Positions 11,001 through 19,802 are shown, numbered from the stretch's first letter. The stretch is DNA of 64,000 bases from Tenacibaculum skagerrakense (GCF_004345825.1 NZ_SLXM01000004.1:1-64000), one strand, 5' to 3'. Notes: a model not told the origin generated them from the sequence alone. Translations and numbers: made by a program.

Positions 11001-11476
11001 GAAAAGACATGAAATTAGTTTCTTCTGAAATTCAGTCTTTTACCCAAGAGCAGATCAATCAGATAGAAAAAGAAGGTGAAATTTCTATAGAAATTAGCGG
11101 AAAAAGTATTACTTTAGGAACGGAAGATGTAGAAATTTCGTCGAAGGATATTGAGGGTTGGTTAGTAGCAAATGCAGAGGGAATTACTGTGGCTTTAGAT
11201 GTTACAATCACAGAAGATTTACGAAAAGAAGGAATCGCAAGAGAATTAGTGAATAGAATTCAAAACGCCCGTAAAGACTCAGGTTTTGAAGTAACAGATA
11301 AAATCAAACTTACTTTCCTAAATTTTGCAGAGCTCCAACAATCGGTTCTTGCGAACGAAAGCTACATTAAAACTGAAACATTAACCAACGAGTTGGTTTT
11401 TGTAGATACGTTAGATCATGGTACAGAAATTGAATTCGATACCATAAAAAGTAAAATGTTAATCGAAAAAGCTTAG
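8069..11476 (+). CDS. ileS: Isoleucyl-tRNA synthetase, long (type 2-like) form with GIHH signature
   Basis: This enzyme charges tRNA-Ile and is 1135 residues long, the length of the eukaryote-like IleRS2 group. The class I catalytic motif near the N-terminus reads PSANGLPGIHH: residues 57-60 are GIHH instead of the canonical HIGH, so first and third positions are exchanged. The second motif is KMSKR at 683-687. The editing domain (about 200-400) contains LAWTTTPWTLPSN, and the anticodon-binding region follows after about residue 760. I recall published work linking the exchanged motif in IleRS2 enzymes to very strong mupirocin resistance; that it applies here is inference. The DksA-like gene starts 4 bp after the stop, so the two are co-transcribed. 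Confidence 0.97.
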   Translation: MSKSFTEYKGLDLPKVAEEILNYWEENNIFEKSVTTREGNEPFVFFEGPPSANGLPGIHHVMARSIKDIFCRYKTQKGYQVKRKAGWDTHGLPVELGVEKELGITKEDIGSKITVEEYNEACKKAVMRYTDIWNSLTHKMGYWVDMNDPYITYKSKYMESVWWLLKQIYDKDLLYKGYTIQPYSPKAGTGLSSHELNQPGTYQDVTDTTVVAQFKALEETLPDFLQNEGDIHFLAWTTTPWTLPSNTALTVGPKIEYVLVETYNQYTFQPINVVLAKNLVSKQFAGKKFNQVEDKSELLSYKDGDKVIPYFIVKEFIGADLVGIKYEQLIDYVLPYENAENAFRVISGDFVTTEDGTGIVHTAPTFGADDALVAKQATPEVPPMLVLDENGNPVPLVDLQGKFRPELKEFAGKYVKNEYYTDGEAPEKSVDVELAIKLKTENKAFKVEKYVHSYPNCWRTDKPILYYPLDSWFIKVTDIKDRMFDLNETINWKPKSTGEGRFGNWLKNANDWNLSRSRFWGIPLPIWRTEDGTEQICIGSMEELKSEIAKSVEAGVIKSDIFADFEVGNMSEENYEKVDLHKNVVDKIVLVSSSGKPMRRESDLIDVWFDSGSMPYAQWHYPFENKELIDNHKSYPANFIAEGVDQTRGWFYTLHAIGTMVFDSVAYKNVVSNGLVLDKNGQKMSKRLGNAVDPFTTLADYGPDATRWYMISNANPWDNLKFDIEGIEEVKRKFFGTLYNTYSFFSLYANIDEFTYSEADIPLNERPEIDRWILSELNTLVDKVDKFYADYEPTRATRAISDFVQDHLSNWYVRLCRRRFWKGEYAQDKISAYQTLYTCMVTVAKLGAPVAPFFMDRLYKDLNAATQKEAFESVHLAEFPTYDAAIIDKSLERKMENAQTISSLVLSLRAKEKIKVRQPLQKIMIPVLDDTQKEEIIAVSSLIKSEVNVKEIELLDDASGMLVKQIKPNFKALGPKFGKDMKLVSSEIQSFTQEQINQIEKEGEISIEISGKSITLGTEDVEISSKDIEGWLVANAEGITVALDVTITEDLRKEGIARELVNRIQNARKDSGFEVTDKIKLTFLNFAELQQSVLANESYIKTETLTNELVFVDTLDHGTEIEFDTIKSKMLIEKA

Positions 11477-11480
11477 TAGT

Positions 11481-11861
11481 ATGGCAGAAGATGTTAAAGT
11501 AAGGTATTCAGACTCTGATTTACAAGAGTTTAAAGAAATTATTCTTAAAAAGATGCAAAGAGCGGAAGAAGATCTCGAGTTATTAAGGTCTTCATATAAA
11601 AATGGATCTGACAATGGTACAGATGATACCTCTCCAACTTTTAAATCTTTTGAAGAAGGAACAGATACCATGGCTAAAGAAGCGAATATGCAATTAGCAA
11701 TTCGTCAAGAGAAGTTTATTAGAGATTTGAAGAACGCATTAATTCGTATCGAAAATAAAACCTATGGTGTATGTAGAGTAACTGGTAAATTAATTCAAAA
11801 AGAACGTTTAAAATTAGTTCCACATGCTACACTTAGCATCGAAGCTAAAAGAAAACAATAA
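11481..11861 (+). CDS. DksA/TraR-family regulator lacking most zinc-finger cysteines
   Basis: A 126-residue protein with an N-terminal coiled-coil-like helical region and a C-terminal stretch (YGVCRVTGKLIQKERLKLVPHATLSIEAKRK) recognisable as the DksA/TraR tail. DksA-family proteins bind RNA polymerase through its secondary channel. Classical members have a four-cysteine zinc finger, but only one cysteine remains here; the fold may be kept without zinc, as in other flavobacterial homologues I recall. It lies 4 bp downstream of ileS. In many relatives lspA follows directly; here lspA is about 8 kb away. Confidence 0.85.
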   Translation: MAEDVKVRYSDSDLQEFKEIILKKMQRAEEDLELLRSSYKNGSDNGTDDTSPTFKSFEEGTDTMAKEANMQLAIRQEKFIRDLKNALIRIENKTYGVCRVTGKLIQKERLKLVPHATLSIEAKRKQ

Positions 11862-11866
11862 ATCTT

Positions 11867-11891
11867 AAAACTCCCTTTTGGGAGTTTTTTT
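11867..11891 (+). terminator. Terminator after the DksA-like gene
   Basis: Stem AAAACTCCC TTTT GGGAGTTTT followed by T residues ends the ileS operon. Confidence 0.85.
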
Positions 11892-12042
11892 ATGCCTCAT
11901 TGATATTGTATTTCTATTTTTCTCTAGAAGTATACTATCAAACAACCTTTCAAAATGTGAAAAACAGTTAAATATTCCTATAATATTGTAACAGTTTGTA
12001 ACTTTCGCTCACTTATTACCTATATTTTAAATTATATAAGAA

Positions 12043-13938
12043 ATGAATATACATAAATTAACAGCCGTTGCAGCTGGTTTGTTGTTGGTGGGCTGTAATG
12101 CTACAAAATCGGTTACCAACGATTTTGCTACTACCAATCCTATTGAAACACAATTAGACTTAACGAAAGTAGAAAATGATAAAGTTCCAGTAGTTATTAA
12201 TCCAGGTCGTTTCAGAACAGAAAAAGTAACGTATAGATTACCAAGAGTTGTTCAAGGAACTTATTCGGTTAGTGATTTTGGAAAATATGTTGACAATTTC
12301 CAAGCATTAGATTATAGTGGAAACCCGTTGCAAGTAACTAAAGTAGATACCAATACTTGGGAAATTTCAAATGCTGTTAATTTAGATAAAGTAACTTATT
12401 TAGTTAATGATACTTTTGATCAAGAAGAAGTAGGAGGAATCGGAACTGAAGAAGTACCTTTTTCACCTTCCGGGACCAATATTGAAGAAACCAACTATGT
12501 ATTAAACTTACATGGTTTTATAGGGTATTTTGATTCTTTAAAAAATAACCAATACAAATTAGATGTGGTTGCGCCATCTAAATTTCTTAGAACTTCAGCT
12601 TTACAAGAACTTTCTACTAAAACAAGTGATGATGGTCAAACGATAACGTCAAGCTATTTTGCGCCACGTTATTTCGATATTACAGATAATCCAATGTTTT
12701 ATGGAGAGTTAGATGTTGAGGAATTTAAAGTAGGAGATATTAAGATTGTTCTTAGTGTATATTCGCCAACAAAAAAGCACTCAGCTACTAAGATTAAAGC
12801 AGTAATGGAAAAAATGATGCAAGCTCAAAAAGCATATTTGGGAAGTATCAATAGTACACCTCGTTACGATATTTATTTATACTTAGCTGGAAATAATGAA
12901 ACAGCACCTAAAGGTTTTGGAGCTTTAGAGCACCATACATCTACAGTAGTTGTTTTACCAGAATTTATGAATGACGAGCAATTAGCTGAATCTATGATTG
13001 ATGTAGTTTCTCATGAGTTTTTTCATATTGTAACACCTTTAAGTGTGCATTCTGAAGATGTACATTATTTTGATTATAATCAACCTACATTCTCTAAGCA
13101 CTTATGGATGTACGAAGGTGTAACTGAATATTTTGCAACCTTATTTCAAGTGAACAAAGACTTAGTAAGTCAAGAAGAGTTTTTCACTAAAATAATGGAA
13201 AAGATAAATAGTGCTGCAAGAATGAATGATTCGATGAGTTTTACTAAAATGAGTGAAAACATTTTAGAAAAAGAATACCACGATCAATATATCAATGTTT
13301 ATCAAAAAGGAGCATTAATAGGAATGTGTATTGATATTTTAATGCGTGAAGAAAGTAATGGTCAAAGAGGTATTTTAACTTTAATGAAAGAATTATCAAA
13401 TAAGTATGGTAAAAACAAGCCATTCTCAGATGATGCATTAATTGCTGAAATTACTAAAATGACGTATCCTTCTGTTGGTGAATTTTTAAATACTCACGTA
13501 GTAGGAGGTACTCCAATAGATTATAATACCTTCTTTGAAAAAGTTGGAATGGCTATTTCTGAAGATAAAGTAAAAACGAATTATATTCAAGGTAATGGAG
13601 TGTTTATTGTAAGTCCAGATGTAAATACTGGAAACATTATCTTCAACGAAGTTGTTAAATTGAATAGTTATTGGACAGAAAGTGGAGTTTTACCTAACGA
13701 TATTATCAAAGAGATTAATGGAGTAAAATTATCACCTCAAAATGCGAATACGGTTTTTCAAGGAGTTTTTAGATGGCAACCAGGAGAAAATGTTGAAGTT
13801 AAGTTAGAGCGAGATGGTAAAGAAATCATCATTAAAAATACCTTAACACAAGCTTATACCATAGGAAAAGCGTTACAACCAAAAGCTGATGCAACTCAAC
13901 AACAAAAAGAGTTATTAAAGGCTTGGTTAAAAGGATAA
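12043..13938 (+). CDS. M61-family metallopeptidase lipoprotein with PDZ domain
   Basis: A 631-residue protein with a lipoprotein signal ending LLLVGC (Cys18), so probably anchored in a membrane facing the periplasm. The zinc motif HEFFH is at residues 324-328, and the downstream 'LWMYEGVTEYFATLF' supplies the conserved glutamate expected in M61 (glycyl aminopeptidase-like) enzymes. An N-terminal beta domain precedes the catalytic domain, and a PDZ-like domain (about 500-600, NDIIKEINGVKL) follows it. The gene stands alone between two terminators. Substrate unknown; general periplasmic peptide turnover is likely. Confidence 0.9.
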   Translation: MNIHKLTAVAAGLLLVGCNATKSVTNDFATTNPIETQLDLTKVENDKVPVVINPGRFRTEKVTYRLPRVVQGTYSVSDFGKYVDNFQALDYSGNPLQVTKVDTNTWEISNAVNLDKVTYLVNDTFDQEEVGGIGTEEVPFSPSGTNIEETNYVLNLHGFIGYFDSLKNNQYKLDVVAPSKFLRTSALQELSTKTSDDGQTITSSYFAPRYFDITDNPMFYGELDVEEFKVGDIKIVLSVYSPTKKHSATKIKAVMEKMMQAQKAYLGSINSTPRYDIYLYLAGNNETAPKGFGALEHHTSTVVVLPEFMNDEQLAESMIDVVSHEFFHIVTPLSVHSEDVHYFDYNQPTFSKHLWMYEGVTEYFATLFQVNKDLVSQEEFFTKIMEKINSAARMNDSMSFTKMSENILEKEYHDQYINVYQKGALIGMCIDILMREESNGQRGILTLMKELSNKYGKNKPFSDDALIAEITKMTYPSVGEFLNTHVVGGTPIDYNTFFEKVGMAISEDKVKTNYIQGNGVFIVSPDVNTGNIIFNEVVKLNSYWTESGVLPNDIIKEINGVKLSPQNANTVFQGVFRWQPGENVEVKLERDGKEIIIKNTLTQAYTIGKALQPKADATQQQKELLKAWLKG

Positions 13939-13970
13939 ACTGTTTTTTAGTTAAAACATATAAAATCAAT

Positions 13971-14005
13971 AAAAAATGAGACTAATTTATTAGTCTCATT
14001 TTTTA
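13971..14005. terminator. Bidirectional terminator between convergent genes
   Basis: Stem AATGAGACTAA TTTA TTAGTCTCATT with A-rich and T-rich flanks can terminate both the M61 gene (plus) and the ABC permease operon (minus). Confidence 0.85.
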
Positions 14006-14028
14006 TTAAAACGAATACGGTTAAAACA

Positions 14029-15576
14029 TTAAGATGTTTTTAGTTGATAATTACGAATGCAAAAAACAACTGAACCAAGTGTAAGAATACAGATTGTTAA
14101 TTTAATTGGTAAAAAGTTGTTTTGACTTAAAGCTCCGAAATAATCCATAAAAGGAATTTTATTAATATTAATATACGTGATCATAAAAAATACAATTTCA
14201 AATAACTTTTTCCCTTTTGTTATTATTCCGAAAGCAGCTGCTAAAAAGACTAGAAAAATTCCTCCAAGAATTATTGAACTTAATGCTATAAAATTCGATA
14301 CTAAGATTAATCTTGCCAATAAAGGAATAGCTAAGAAAATAAGCAATATACTACTCGCCAAAAGTTGAGAAATTAACAACCTATGTAAAGGTTTAAAAGA
14401 AGCAAAAGCAAAATAGTGTACTTTGTTAGTAAATTCTTTTGTAGTTAACTCTGATATTCTGCTTACTTGTGAAAACCAAAGAATTGGTAACACAAATTGA
14501 TGTGCAATTTCTAAAGGTAATATTGCTAAAAGTAACATTCCTATTGTGTTTATAAACCAAAACCATTTTTCCCCTTTTCTTATCAGTAATAATAATTCGG
14601 TTTTAAGTAATGGTAGAATAGAGAAATTCGTAGTTAGTTTGGACAATCCTGAGATATAAATTTCCTTATTTGTTATTCCTGTTTTAATTGCAATTTTTGG
14701 TGTTTTTTGAACAGATTTCTCGTTAAGGGAAAACCTGTGAAAGAAACCTGTAATAAGAAAAATGAGTAATGCTCCTAAAGTTACCCATAGTATTCTACTA
14801 ATTACAAATGAGTATGGAAATTCCATTCCATTAAAATGAAACTTTTTCGTAGCATTTTTATTCCCAATTACATATCCTATGGATAATTCTTTGATGCGAT
14901 CTCCTTGAGTCAATTCTCTAACCTGATTTTCCATTTTATTCATTACTATTTGAGTACCGAGCATATCAAATGAAAAATAATCTTCACGAGTTCTTGATGA
15001 CAACATTAAAAAAGAGAATAAGAAGAAAAACCCAATATTTTGAAGTATGATATACTTTCTAAAAAAAACTTCAAAAGCAACCGCTAAAACAGCAATACAA
15101 AACAATGTTGGAATGGTAATTATTAAATAGGGTTTTATAAACTGAAAAATTTCAAAAGGAAAGTTCTCATTGTACAAATGAAATAAAGCGATATTCATAA
15201 TAAGTACTATACCAAGAATAGTTAATAATATCAAAAATCCACTTATAACTTTTGAAAATAGATACGTACTATTGTTCACTTTTGTAGTGGCAATAATTTG
15301 TCCAACCTTAGTTTGTATGTCGATTTTAATTCCACCATTAATAAGATAAAAACCAACTAATGATAAAAATAAACTGCTCATAATTGCTGAAACGTATCCA
15401 AACCAAGCAGAATTATAATGGCCAACATAATCTACAATTCTTATTGTTGAATAATTAGCATCTGGTGCTGGAACAAATGTATAAGCTACTGCTAAACTTG
15501 CACAAAGTGTAATTAAGAAATTATAATTACGAACACGTTGTAAATAGCTATATTTTATTAAAGGAAAAATATACAT
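14029..15576 (-). CDS. ABC-2 type transporter permease
   Basis: A 515-residue, very hydrophobic protein with about twelve predicted membrane segments in two groups, and a longer soluble stretch near residues 190-245. It is the last gene of an operon with an ATP-binding protein and a serine hydrolase, and the two transporter parts are separated only by a 40-codon small gene. The family moves lipids, antibiotics or peptides across the inner membrane; substrate not predictable. The LytS/LytTR pair transcribed divergently from the operon is a typical companion of such exporters and probably controls it. Confidence 0.82.
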   Translation of the reverse strand: MYIFPLIKYSYLQRVRNYNFLITLCASLAVAYTFVPAPDANYSTIRIVDYVGHYNSAWFGYVSAIMSSLFLSLVGFYLINGGIKIDIQTKVGQIIATTKVNNSTYLFSKVISGFLILLTILGIVLIMNIALFHLYNENFPFEIFQFIKPYLIITIPTLFCIAVLAVAFEVFFRKYIILQNIGFFFLFSFLMLSSRTREDYFSFDMLGTQIVMNKMENQVRELTQGDRIKELSIGYVIGNKNATKKFHFNGMEFPYSFVISRILWVTLGALLIFLITGFFHRFSLNEKSVQKTPKIAIKTGITNKEIYISGLSKLTTNFSILPLLKTELLLLIRKGEKWFWFINTIGMLLLAILPLEIAHQFVLPILWFSQVSRISELTTKEFTNKVHYFAFASFKPLHRLLISQLLASSILLIFLAIPLLARLILVSNFIALSSIILGGIFLVFLAAAFGIITKGKKLFEIVFFMITYININKIPFMDYFGALSQNNFLPIKLTICILTLGSVVFCIRNYQLKTS

Positions 15577-15587
15577 AGTGATAAGAT

Positions 15588-15710
15588 TTAGTGCGCGTCA
15601 TATACTCCAAAGTGAATAGTGTCTGAAGAAATAATTAAAGCCGTTAATAGTGAAATCGCAATGATTAAAAAAAGTATAATCTGTAAGGTTTTTTTGTTCG
15701 ATGTTTTCAT
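15588..15710 (-). CDS. Small single-pass membrane protein (40 aa) between ABC ATPase and permease genes
   Basis: A complete small frame starting ATG at 15710, 2 bp after the stop of the ATPase gene, and ending TAA 11 bp before the permease start. The product starts MKTSNKKTLQ, has one hydrophobic segment (about residues 9-29) and a short polar tail ending GVYDAH. Basic residues before and an acidic residue after the helix fit N-in/C-out insertion. The tight spacing on both sides argues that it is translated as a subunit or regulator of the transporter. I do not recognise the family. Confidence 0.6.
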   Translation of the reverse strand: MKTSNKKTLQIILFLIIAISLLTALIISSDTIHFGVYDAH

Positions 15711-15712
15711 GA

Positions 15713-16576
15713 TTAAGATGTTTTAGTGGTGTATAAATATGCGTCTTCTAAAGTTGGTTGTTGTGCTAAAGCTCCATCTGGTTGTTGTTGACTAATAAAT
15801 CTGACAATAGCTGAATTGCCTTTTATTAAAGAGTGTACTACTAAATGATTTTGCTTAAATTCATTTAAAGTGTTTTTATCAATTGTAGTTTCAAAAACTT
15901 TCCCTTTTACGTTATTAATTAATTCTTCTTGATCTCCATAAGCAAGTAAATTTCCATTTTTCATAATGGCAACTTTATCAGCCACAGTATCTATATCTGA
16001 AACAATATGCGAAGACAGTATAACAATAGCATCATTAGCTAATTGATGAATAAGATCTCGGAATCTCATACGTTCTTCTGGATCTAAACCAACGGTAGGT
16101 TCGTCAAAAATTAAAACTTTTGGATCATTCAATAAAGCTTGAGCAATTCCTATACGTTGTTTCATACCTCCAGAATAACTACCAATGGGTTTATGAGCTG
16201 TATCCATTAAATTTAAACCTTCTAAAAGCTCTGTTATTTTAGAATTTAAATGCTTACCACCAACTCCTTTCATTGCCGCCATATACTTTAAAAATTCAAA
16301 GGCATTTAAGTTGGGATATACTCCAAAATCCTGAGGTAAAAAACCAATCTGTTTACGCATGTAATTAGGATCTTTTATTACGTTGTTTTTATTTAAAATA
16401 ATTTGTCCATTACTTGGTTTACTTACAGTTGCAATCATCTTTAATAAAGTAGATTTTCCCGCTCCATTTGGCCCTAATAATCCTAAAATTCCTTTTTCAA
16501 TGTTTATTGAAAAACCCTCTAAACCATATTTATTTCCAGAGTATCTTTTAGATACATTTTGTATTTCAAGTTTCAT
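15713..16576 (-). CDS. ABC transporter ATP-binding protein
   Basis: A 287-residue nucleotide-binding subunit with Walker A GPNGAGKST, signature SGGMKQR, Walker B LIFDEPTVGLDP and the switch histidine in ILSSH. After the ATPase core a ~60-residue C-terminal extension is present, as in drug/bacteriocin-exporter (BcrA/NatA-like) subunits. It is preceded by the serine hydrolase gene (7-bp gap) and followed by the 40-aa membrane protein and the permease. Confidence 0.93.
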   Translation of the reverse strand: MKLEIQNVSKRYSGNKYGLEGFSINIEKGILGLLGPNGAGKSTLLKMIATVSKPSNGQIILNKNNVIKDPNYMRKQIGFLPQDFGVYPNLNAFEFLKYMAAMKGVGGKHLNSKITELLEGLNLMDTAHKPIGSYSGGMKQRIGIAQALLNDPKVLIFDEPTVGLDPEERMRFRDLIHQLANDAIVILSSHIVSDIDTVADKVAIMKNGNLLAYGDQEELINNVKGKVFETTIDKNTLNEFKQNHLVVHSLIKGNSAIVRFISQQQPDGALAQQPTLEDAYLYTTKTS

Positions 16577-16582
16577 GATTTT

Positions 16583-17887
16583 TTAAGATTTTATACGTTT
16601 AATAGTAGTTTCTAATCCATTTTGTCTAAATATTAACTCGTTTGGTTTTTCATGATTTACTTCTAACTCTACACCAAAACCACCATTGTATAATTTGCCG
16701 ACTTCTTTACTTATTAAAATGACTTCAGCACCTTGAGCAGAAAAATATAAATGATTGTTTTTCTCTAAAATTTCCATATTTATTTTCATTCCATGTGAAT
16801 CAAATAGATATTTTCCTATTACAGCTTTAAAATCAGAAGTTATATTATTATTGAAGGTTATATTGGTTGTTTCTCCATTTATAAAGTTGAAAAGTTCTTC
16901 TTTAAGCATTTTATTAAAAGGAATAAAACGAGCGTTACTAAACACTAATATTAAATTCTGATTTTCTGGGTTGTAGTATTCTCTAAAAGAATATCCAATA
17001 TTATTTCCGCCATGACCTATATAACCGTTATTAAACTTCATGATTCCTAAACCATAATCGGCATCATCAAAGGAAGTGAATAGTTCTAAAGATTCTTTTG
17101 AAAGCAATGTTTTATGCTGAAATAAATGATTATAAAATTTTGTAATATCGTTTAAAGTAGAAGCAACACTACCTGCAGCATATGCGTATTTAGCAAAAAA
17201 ACGATAATCTAAATAAGACGACACATCTTGTTGTTTATGTATAGGAGTTGCAAGATTTTTAAGTTTCTTTGAAACATACGGATAAGAAGTGGTCATATCA
17301 CAAGGTGTAAATATTCTCTCCTGTAGTAAATCGAAAAAACTTTTATCGTTCACCTTTTCTAAGATATGCCCTAATAAAATATAGTTTGTATTACAGTAAC
17401 TAAACTTCCCATTTTTTTTTGGATTGTTCTCTGGAATCTTATTTAAAAAATCTGAATTGTAGAAACTATCATTTTTATTGTAAAACTCCTTTTCGAAATT
17501 TCCACCAACAATTTCTCCTAAACCACTTCTATGGCTTAGTAATGATTTAATAGTTAAACTTGCATCAACATTTTTTATATCCTGTAGATAAGTGCCAATA
17601 GAATCAGATAGTTTTAAAGTTCCATTTTCAACTTCTTGAAGTATTAAAATAGCAGTCATTTTTTTGGTAGCACTTCCTATATTAAAAACAGTATGCTCAT
17701 TAAAATTGTATTTGCCAATATTAGCAACAGTTGCTTTACCATTTTGTTGAACCAAAATAGCAATACCTTGATTTAATTCTTCAAGATAAGGATTGTATTT
17801 TTCTAGTTGCGATTGTAAATTTTGTGTATAACCTATAAGGCTAATTCCTAAGAAAATAAAAAATAATATTGATTTAATATATTTCAT
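16583..17887 (-). CDS. Serine hydrolase, beta-lactamase (class C / PBP-like) family
   Basis: An exported protein of 434 residues with signal peptide MKYIKSILFFIFLGISLIGY. The catalytic set of the class C beta-lactamase/esterase family is visible: S-A-T-K (SxxK), Y-C-N (YxN) in FSYCNTNYILLGHILE, and H-G-G near GYIGHGGNNIGYS. I chose ATG 17887 because it starts the signal peptide; an upstream start would add ten residues with no signal character. First gene of the ABC exporter operon, so it may act on the exporter's substrate or on the cell wall; that is inference. A true beta-lactamase is not implied. Confidence 0.86.
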   Translation of the reverse strand: MKYIKSILFFIFLGISLIGYTQNLQSQLEKYNPYLEELNQGIAILVQQNGKATVANIGKYNFNEHTVFNIGSATKKMTAILILQEVENGTLKLSDSIGTYLQDIKNVDASLTIKSLLSHRSGLGEIVGGNFEKEFYNKNDSFYNSDFLNKIPENNPKKNGKFSYCNTNYILLGHILEKVNDKSFFDLLQERIFTPCDMTTSYPYVSKKLKNLATPIHKQQDVSSYLDYRFFAKYAYAAGSVASTLNDITKFYNHLFQHKTLLSKESLELFTSFDDADYGLGIMKFNNGYIGHGGNNIGYSFREYYNPENQNLILVFSNARFIPFNKMLKEELFNFINGETTNITFNNNITSDFKAVIGKYLFDSHGMKINMEILEKNNHLYFSAQGAEVILISKEVGKLYNGGFGVELEVNHEKPNELIFRQNGLETTIKRIKS

Positions 17888-18073
17888 AATTGTTTGATTT
17901 TTAAATGAACACTTCAAAAGTCAATCAAAAACTCAGGTTTAAAAAAGAAGAATGATGAACGTATTTGTAAAAATGATTTTATGGAGTTAGTACGATAATC
18001 ATTGTAATAAGTAGATTCAGATAGAAAAGAATATCTTTCATCATTAAAAAATGTATTTTTTAAGTGTAATAGG

Positions 18074-18081
18074 TAAGTTTG
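18074..18081 (+). promoter_or_regulatory. Candidate -7 element upstream of the LytS-type kinase gene
   Basis: TAAGTTTG fits the Bacteroidota -7 consensus TAnnTTTG and lies 20 bp before the kinase start. No clear -33 TTG at the right distance was found, so support is moderate. Confidence 0.4.
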
Positions 18082-18100
18082 TAGTAACTATTTTAAATAA

Positions 18101-19084
18101 ATGAGAATGTCTAAATTAGATGCCTTGATAGATAATAGGTTGTTACAAAACATATTTGTATGGTTAATTCTGTTTATCATTTTAATTGGTGGAATTCAAT
18201 CAGAAAATAGAATTCAAACAGCTCTTTACGTAACTTTATTTTTACTACCGTCTATTTATATTACTAATTATTTTATTCTTCCTTTTTTTCAAAAAAGTAA
18301 AACTTTATTTTTCATACTTTTTTTATTAAGTGGAACACTATTTACTTTAATACCAGTTTATGCTATTAGTAAAGCAATAAATCAACCGTTAGATTTAAAA
18401 ATGTTTTTGAACCTTTTTGGGTTTATATTATTGGCAATGATTTTTGGAATGACTATTCGTATTGCAAGAGATAGTTTTAAACGCAGGCAAGAGGTAAAAG
18501 AAGCCGAATTGAAATTATTGAAAGGACAATTAAATCCTCATTTTTTATTTAATACCTTGAATAACTTGTATGGTTTATCAGTAATTAAATCGGATAAATT
18601 ACCAAATCTGATGCTAAAATTATCTGATTTATTGCGTTATAGTCTTTATGAGACTAGAGAATCCTTTGTTTCTTTAAAAAAGGAAATAAGTTATTTAGAA
18701 AATTATATTTCTTTAGAAAAATTGAGATTGGAAGAGCAAGCAGATATTTCATTTTCAATTTCTGGAGAATTAAATGATAAGGAATTAGCACCAATGCTGT
18801 TAATTGTTTTTGTTGAAAATGCATTCAAACATTTGGGACCTACCAAAGGAGAAAAAAGTACAGTGAATATAGATATTAAGACTACCGAAAACACGTTAGT
18901 ATTTAAATGTGAAAATTCTTTTGACACTTACAATAATAAGGAGGAAAATATGGAAAAAGGAAAAAGTGGAATAGGATTAGTAAATGTAAAAAAAAGATTA
19001 GCTTTAATTTATCCAGAGGCACATAGTTTAAAAATAAAAAAAACAAATGATGTTTTTTCAGTTGATTTAAAACTTTCGATATAA
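18101..19084 (+). CDS. LytS-type sensor histidine kinase
   Basis: A 327-residue membrane kinase with four hydrophobic segments (about 15-31, 40-60, 68-90, 100-120) and then a His_kinase domain with the phospho-acceptor in KGQLNPHFLFNTLNN (His147), followed by an ATPase domain with VENAFKHL and GIGLVNVKKRL boxes. There is no large sensor domain, so the membrane segments probably sense the signal, as in kinases that respond to cell-envelope damage or peptide antibiotics. Its partner regulator starts 1 bp after the stop. Transcribed divergently from the serine hydrolase/ABC exporter operon, the likely target. Confidence 0.92.
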   Translation: MRMSKLDALIDNRLLQNIFVWLILFIILIGGIQSENRIQTALYVTLFLLPSIYITNYFILPFFQKSKTLFFILFLLSGTLFTLIPVYAISKAINQPLDLKMFLNLFGFILLAMIFGMTIRIARDSFKRRQEVKEAELKLLKGQLNPHFLFNTLNNLYGLSVIKSDKLPNLMLKLSDLLRYSLYETRESFVSLKKEISYLENYISLEKLRLEEQADISFSISGELNDKELAPMLLIVFVENAFKHLGPTKGEKSTVNIDIKTTENTLVFKCENSFDTYNNKEENMEKGKSGIGLVNVKKRLALIYPEAHSLKIKKTNDVFSVDLKLSI

Positions 19085-19085
19085 A

Positions 19086-19802
19086 ATGGAAAAGATAAGA
19101 TGTTTAATAGCAGATGATGAGCCAATTGCACGTCAAATTATAGAGAATTATATTAAACATATTTCGTATTTAGAAGTAGTAACTACTTGCAAAAATGCTT
19201 TTGAAGTTATGGAAGTGTTGCAGAATGAGCAAATAGATTTATTATTCTTGGATATTAACATGCCAAAGTTTTCTGGAATAAGTTTGTTAAAATCACTGAC
19301 TAAAAAACCAGAAGTTATTATTACAACTGCTTATACGGAATATGCTATAGAAGGTTTTGAACTTGCAGTGACAGATTACTTATTGAAACCATTTTCGTTA
19401 GAGAGGTTTTTACAAGCAATAATTAAAGTTCAACAGAAACTAAAGAGAACTTCAGTTAGCAATACACAACCAATAATTGTAAATAAAGAAAATGAAATTA
19501 ATTCATTATTCATAAAGAGCGATAAGAAAATTATTAAGTTGAATTTTGATGAAATCTGCTATGTAGAGGCTTATGGAAACTATATAAAAATTTATACAGA
19601 CACCATGATTTTAACACCTCAAACACTAACCGAGTTTCTCACAAAACTTCCAAAGAACTTTTTAAGAATACATAAATCATTTGTCATTAATTTTAATCAT
19701 CTAAAACTTATAGATGGAAATCAAGTAAAGTTAAGTAATGAGTTAACATTACCAGTAGGGAAATCTTATCGTAAAGAATTGATAAAACAAATAGAAGAAT
19801 AG
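19086..19802 (+). CDS. LytTR-family response regulator
   Basis: A 238-residue protein with a receiver domain (acidic pair DD at 10-11, phospho-acceptor Asp56 in LFLDINMP, Lys in LLKPF) and a C-terminal LytTR DNA-binding domain (about 135-235: YVEAYGNYIKIYT ... FLRIHKSFVIN ... LPVGKSYRKEL). It is translationally linked to the kinase gene just upstream. It likely controls the divergent ABC exporter operon through the 17888-18100 intergenic region; I could not identify a clear pair of LytTR direct repeats there by eye. Confidence 0.93.
   Translation: MEKIRCLIADDEPIARQIIENYIKHISYLEVVTTCKNAFEVMEVLQNEQIDLLFLDINMPKFSGISLLKSLTKKPEVIITTAYTEYAIEGFELAVTDYLLKPFSLERFLQAIIKVQQKLKRTSVSNTQPIIVNKENEINSLFIKSDKKIIKLNFDEICYVEAYGNYIKIYTDTMILTPQTLTEFLTKLPKNFLRIHKSFVINFNHLKLIDGNQVKLSNELTLPVGKSYRKELIKQIEE

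Noticed and set aside
16583..17887. Acquired beta-lactamase resistance gene
   Set aside because: The SxxK/YxN set is shared by many esterases and peptidases; the protein is longer than class C enzymes and sits in an exporter operon.
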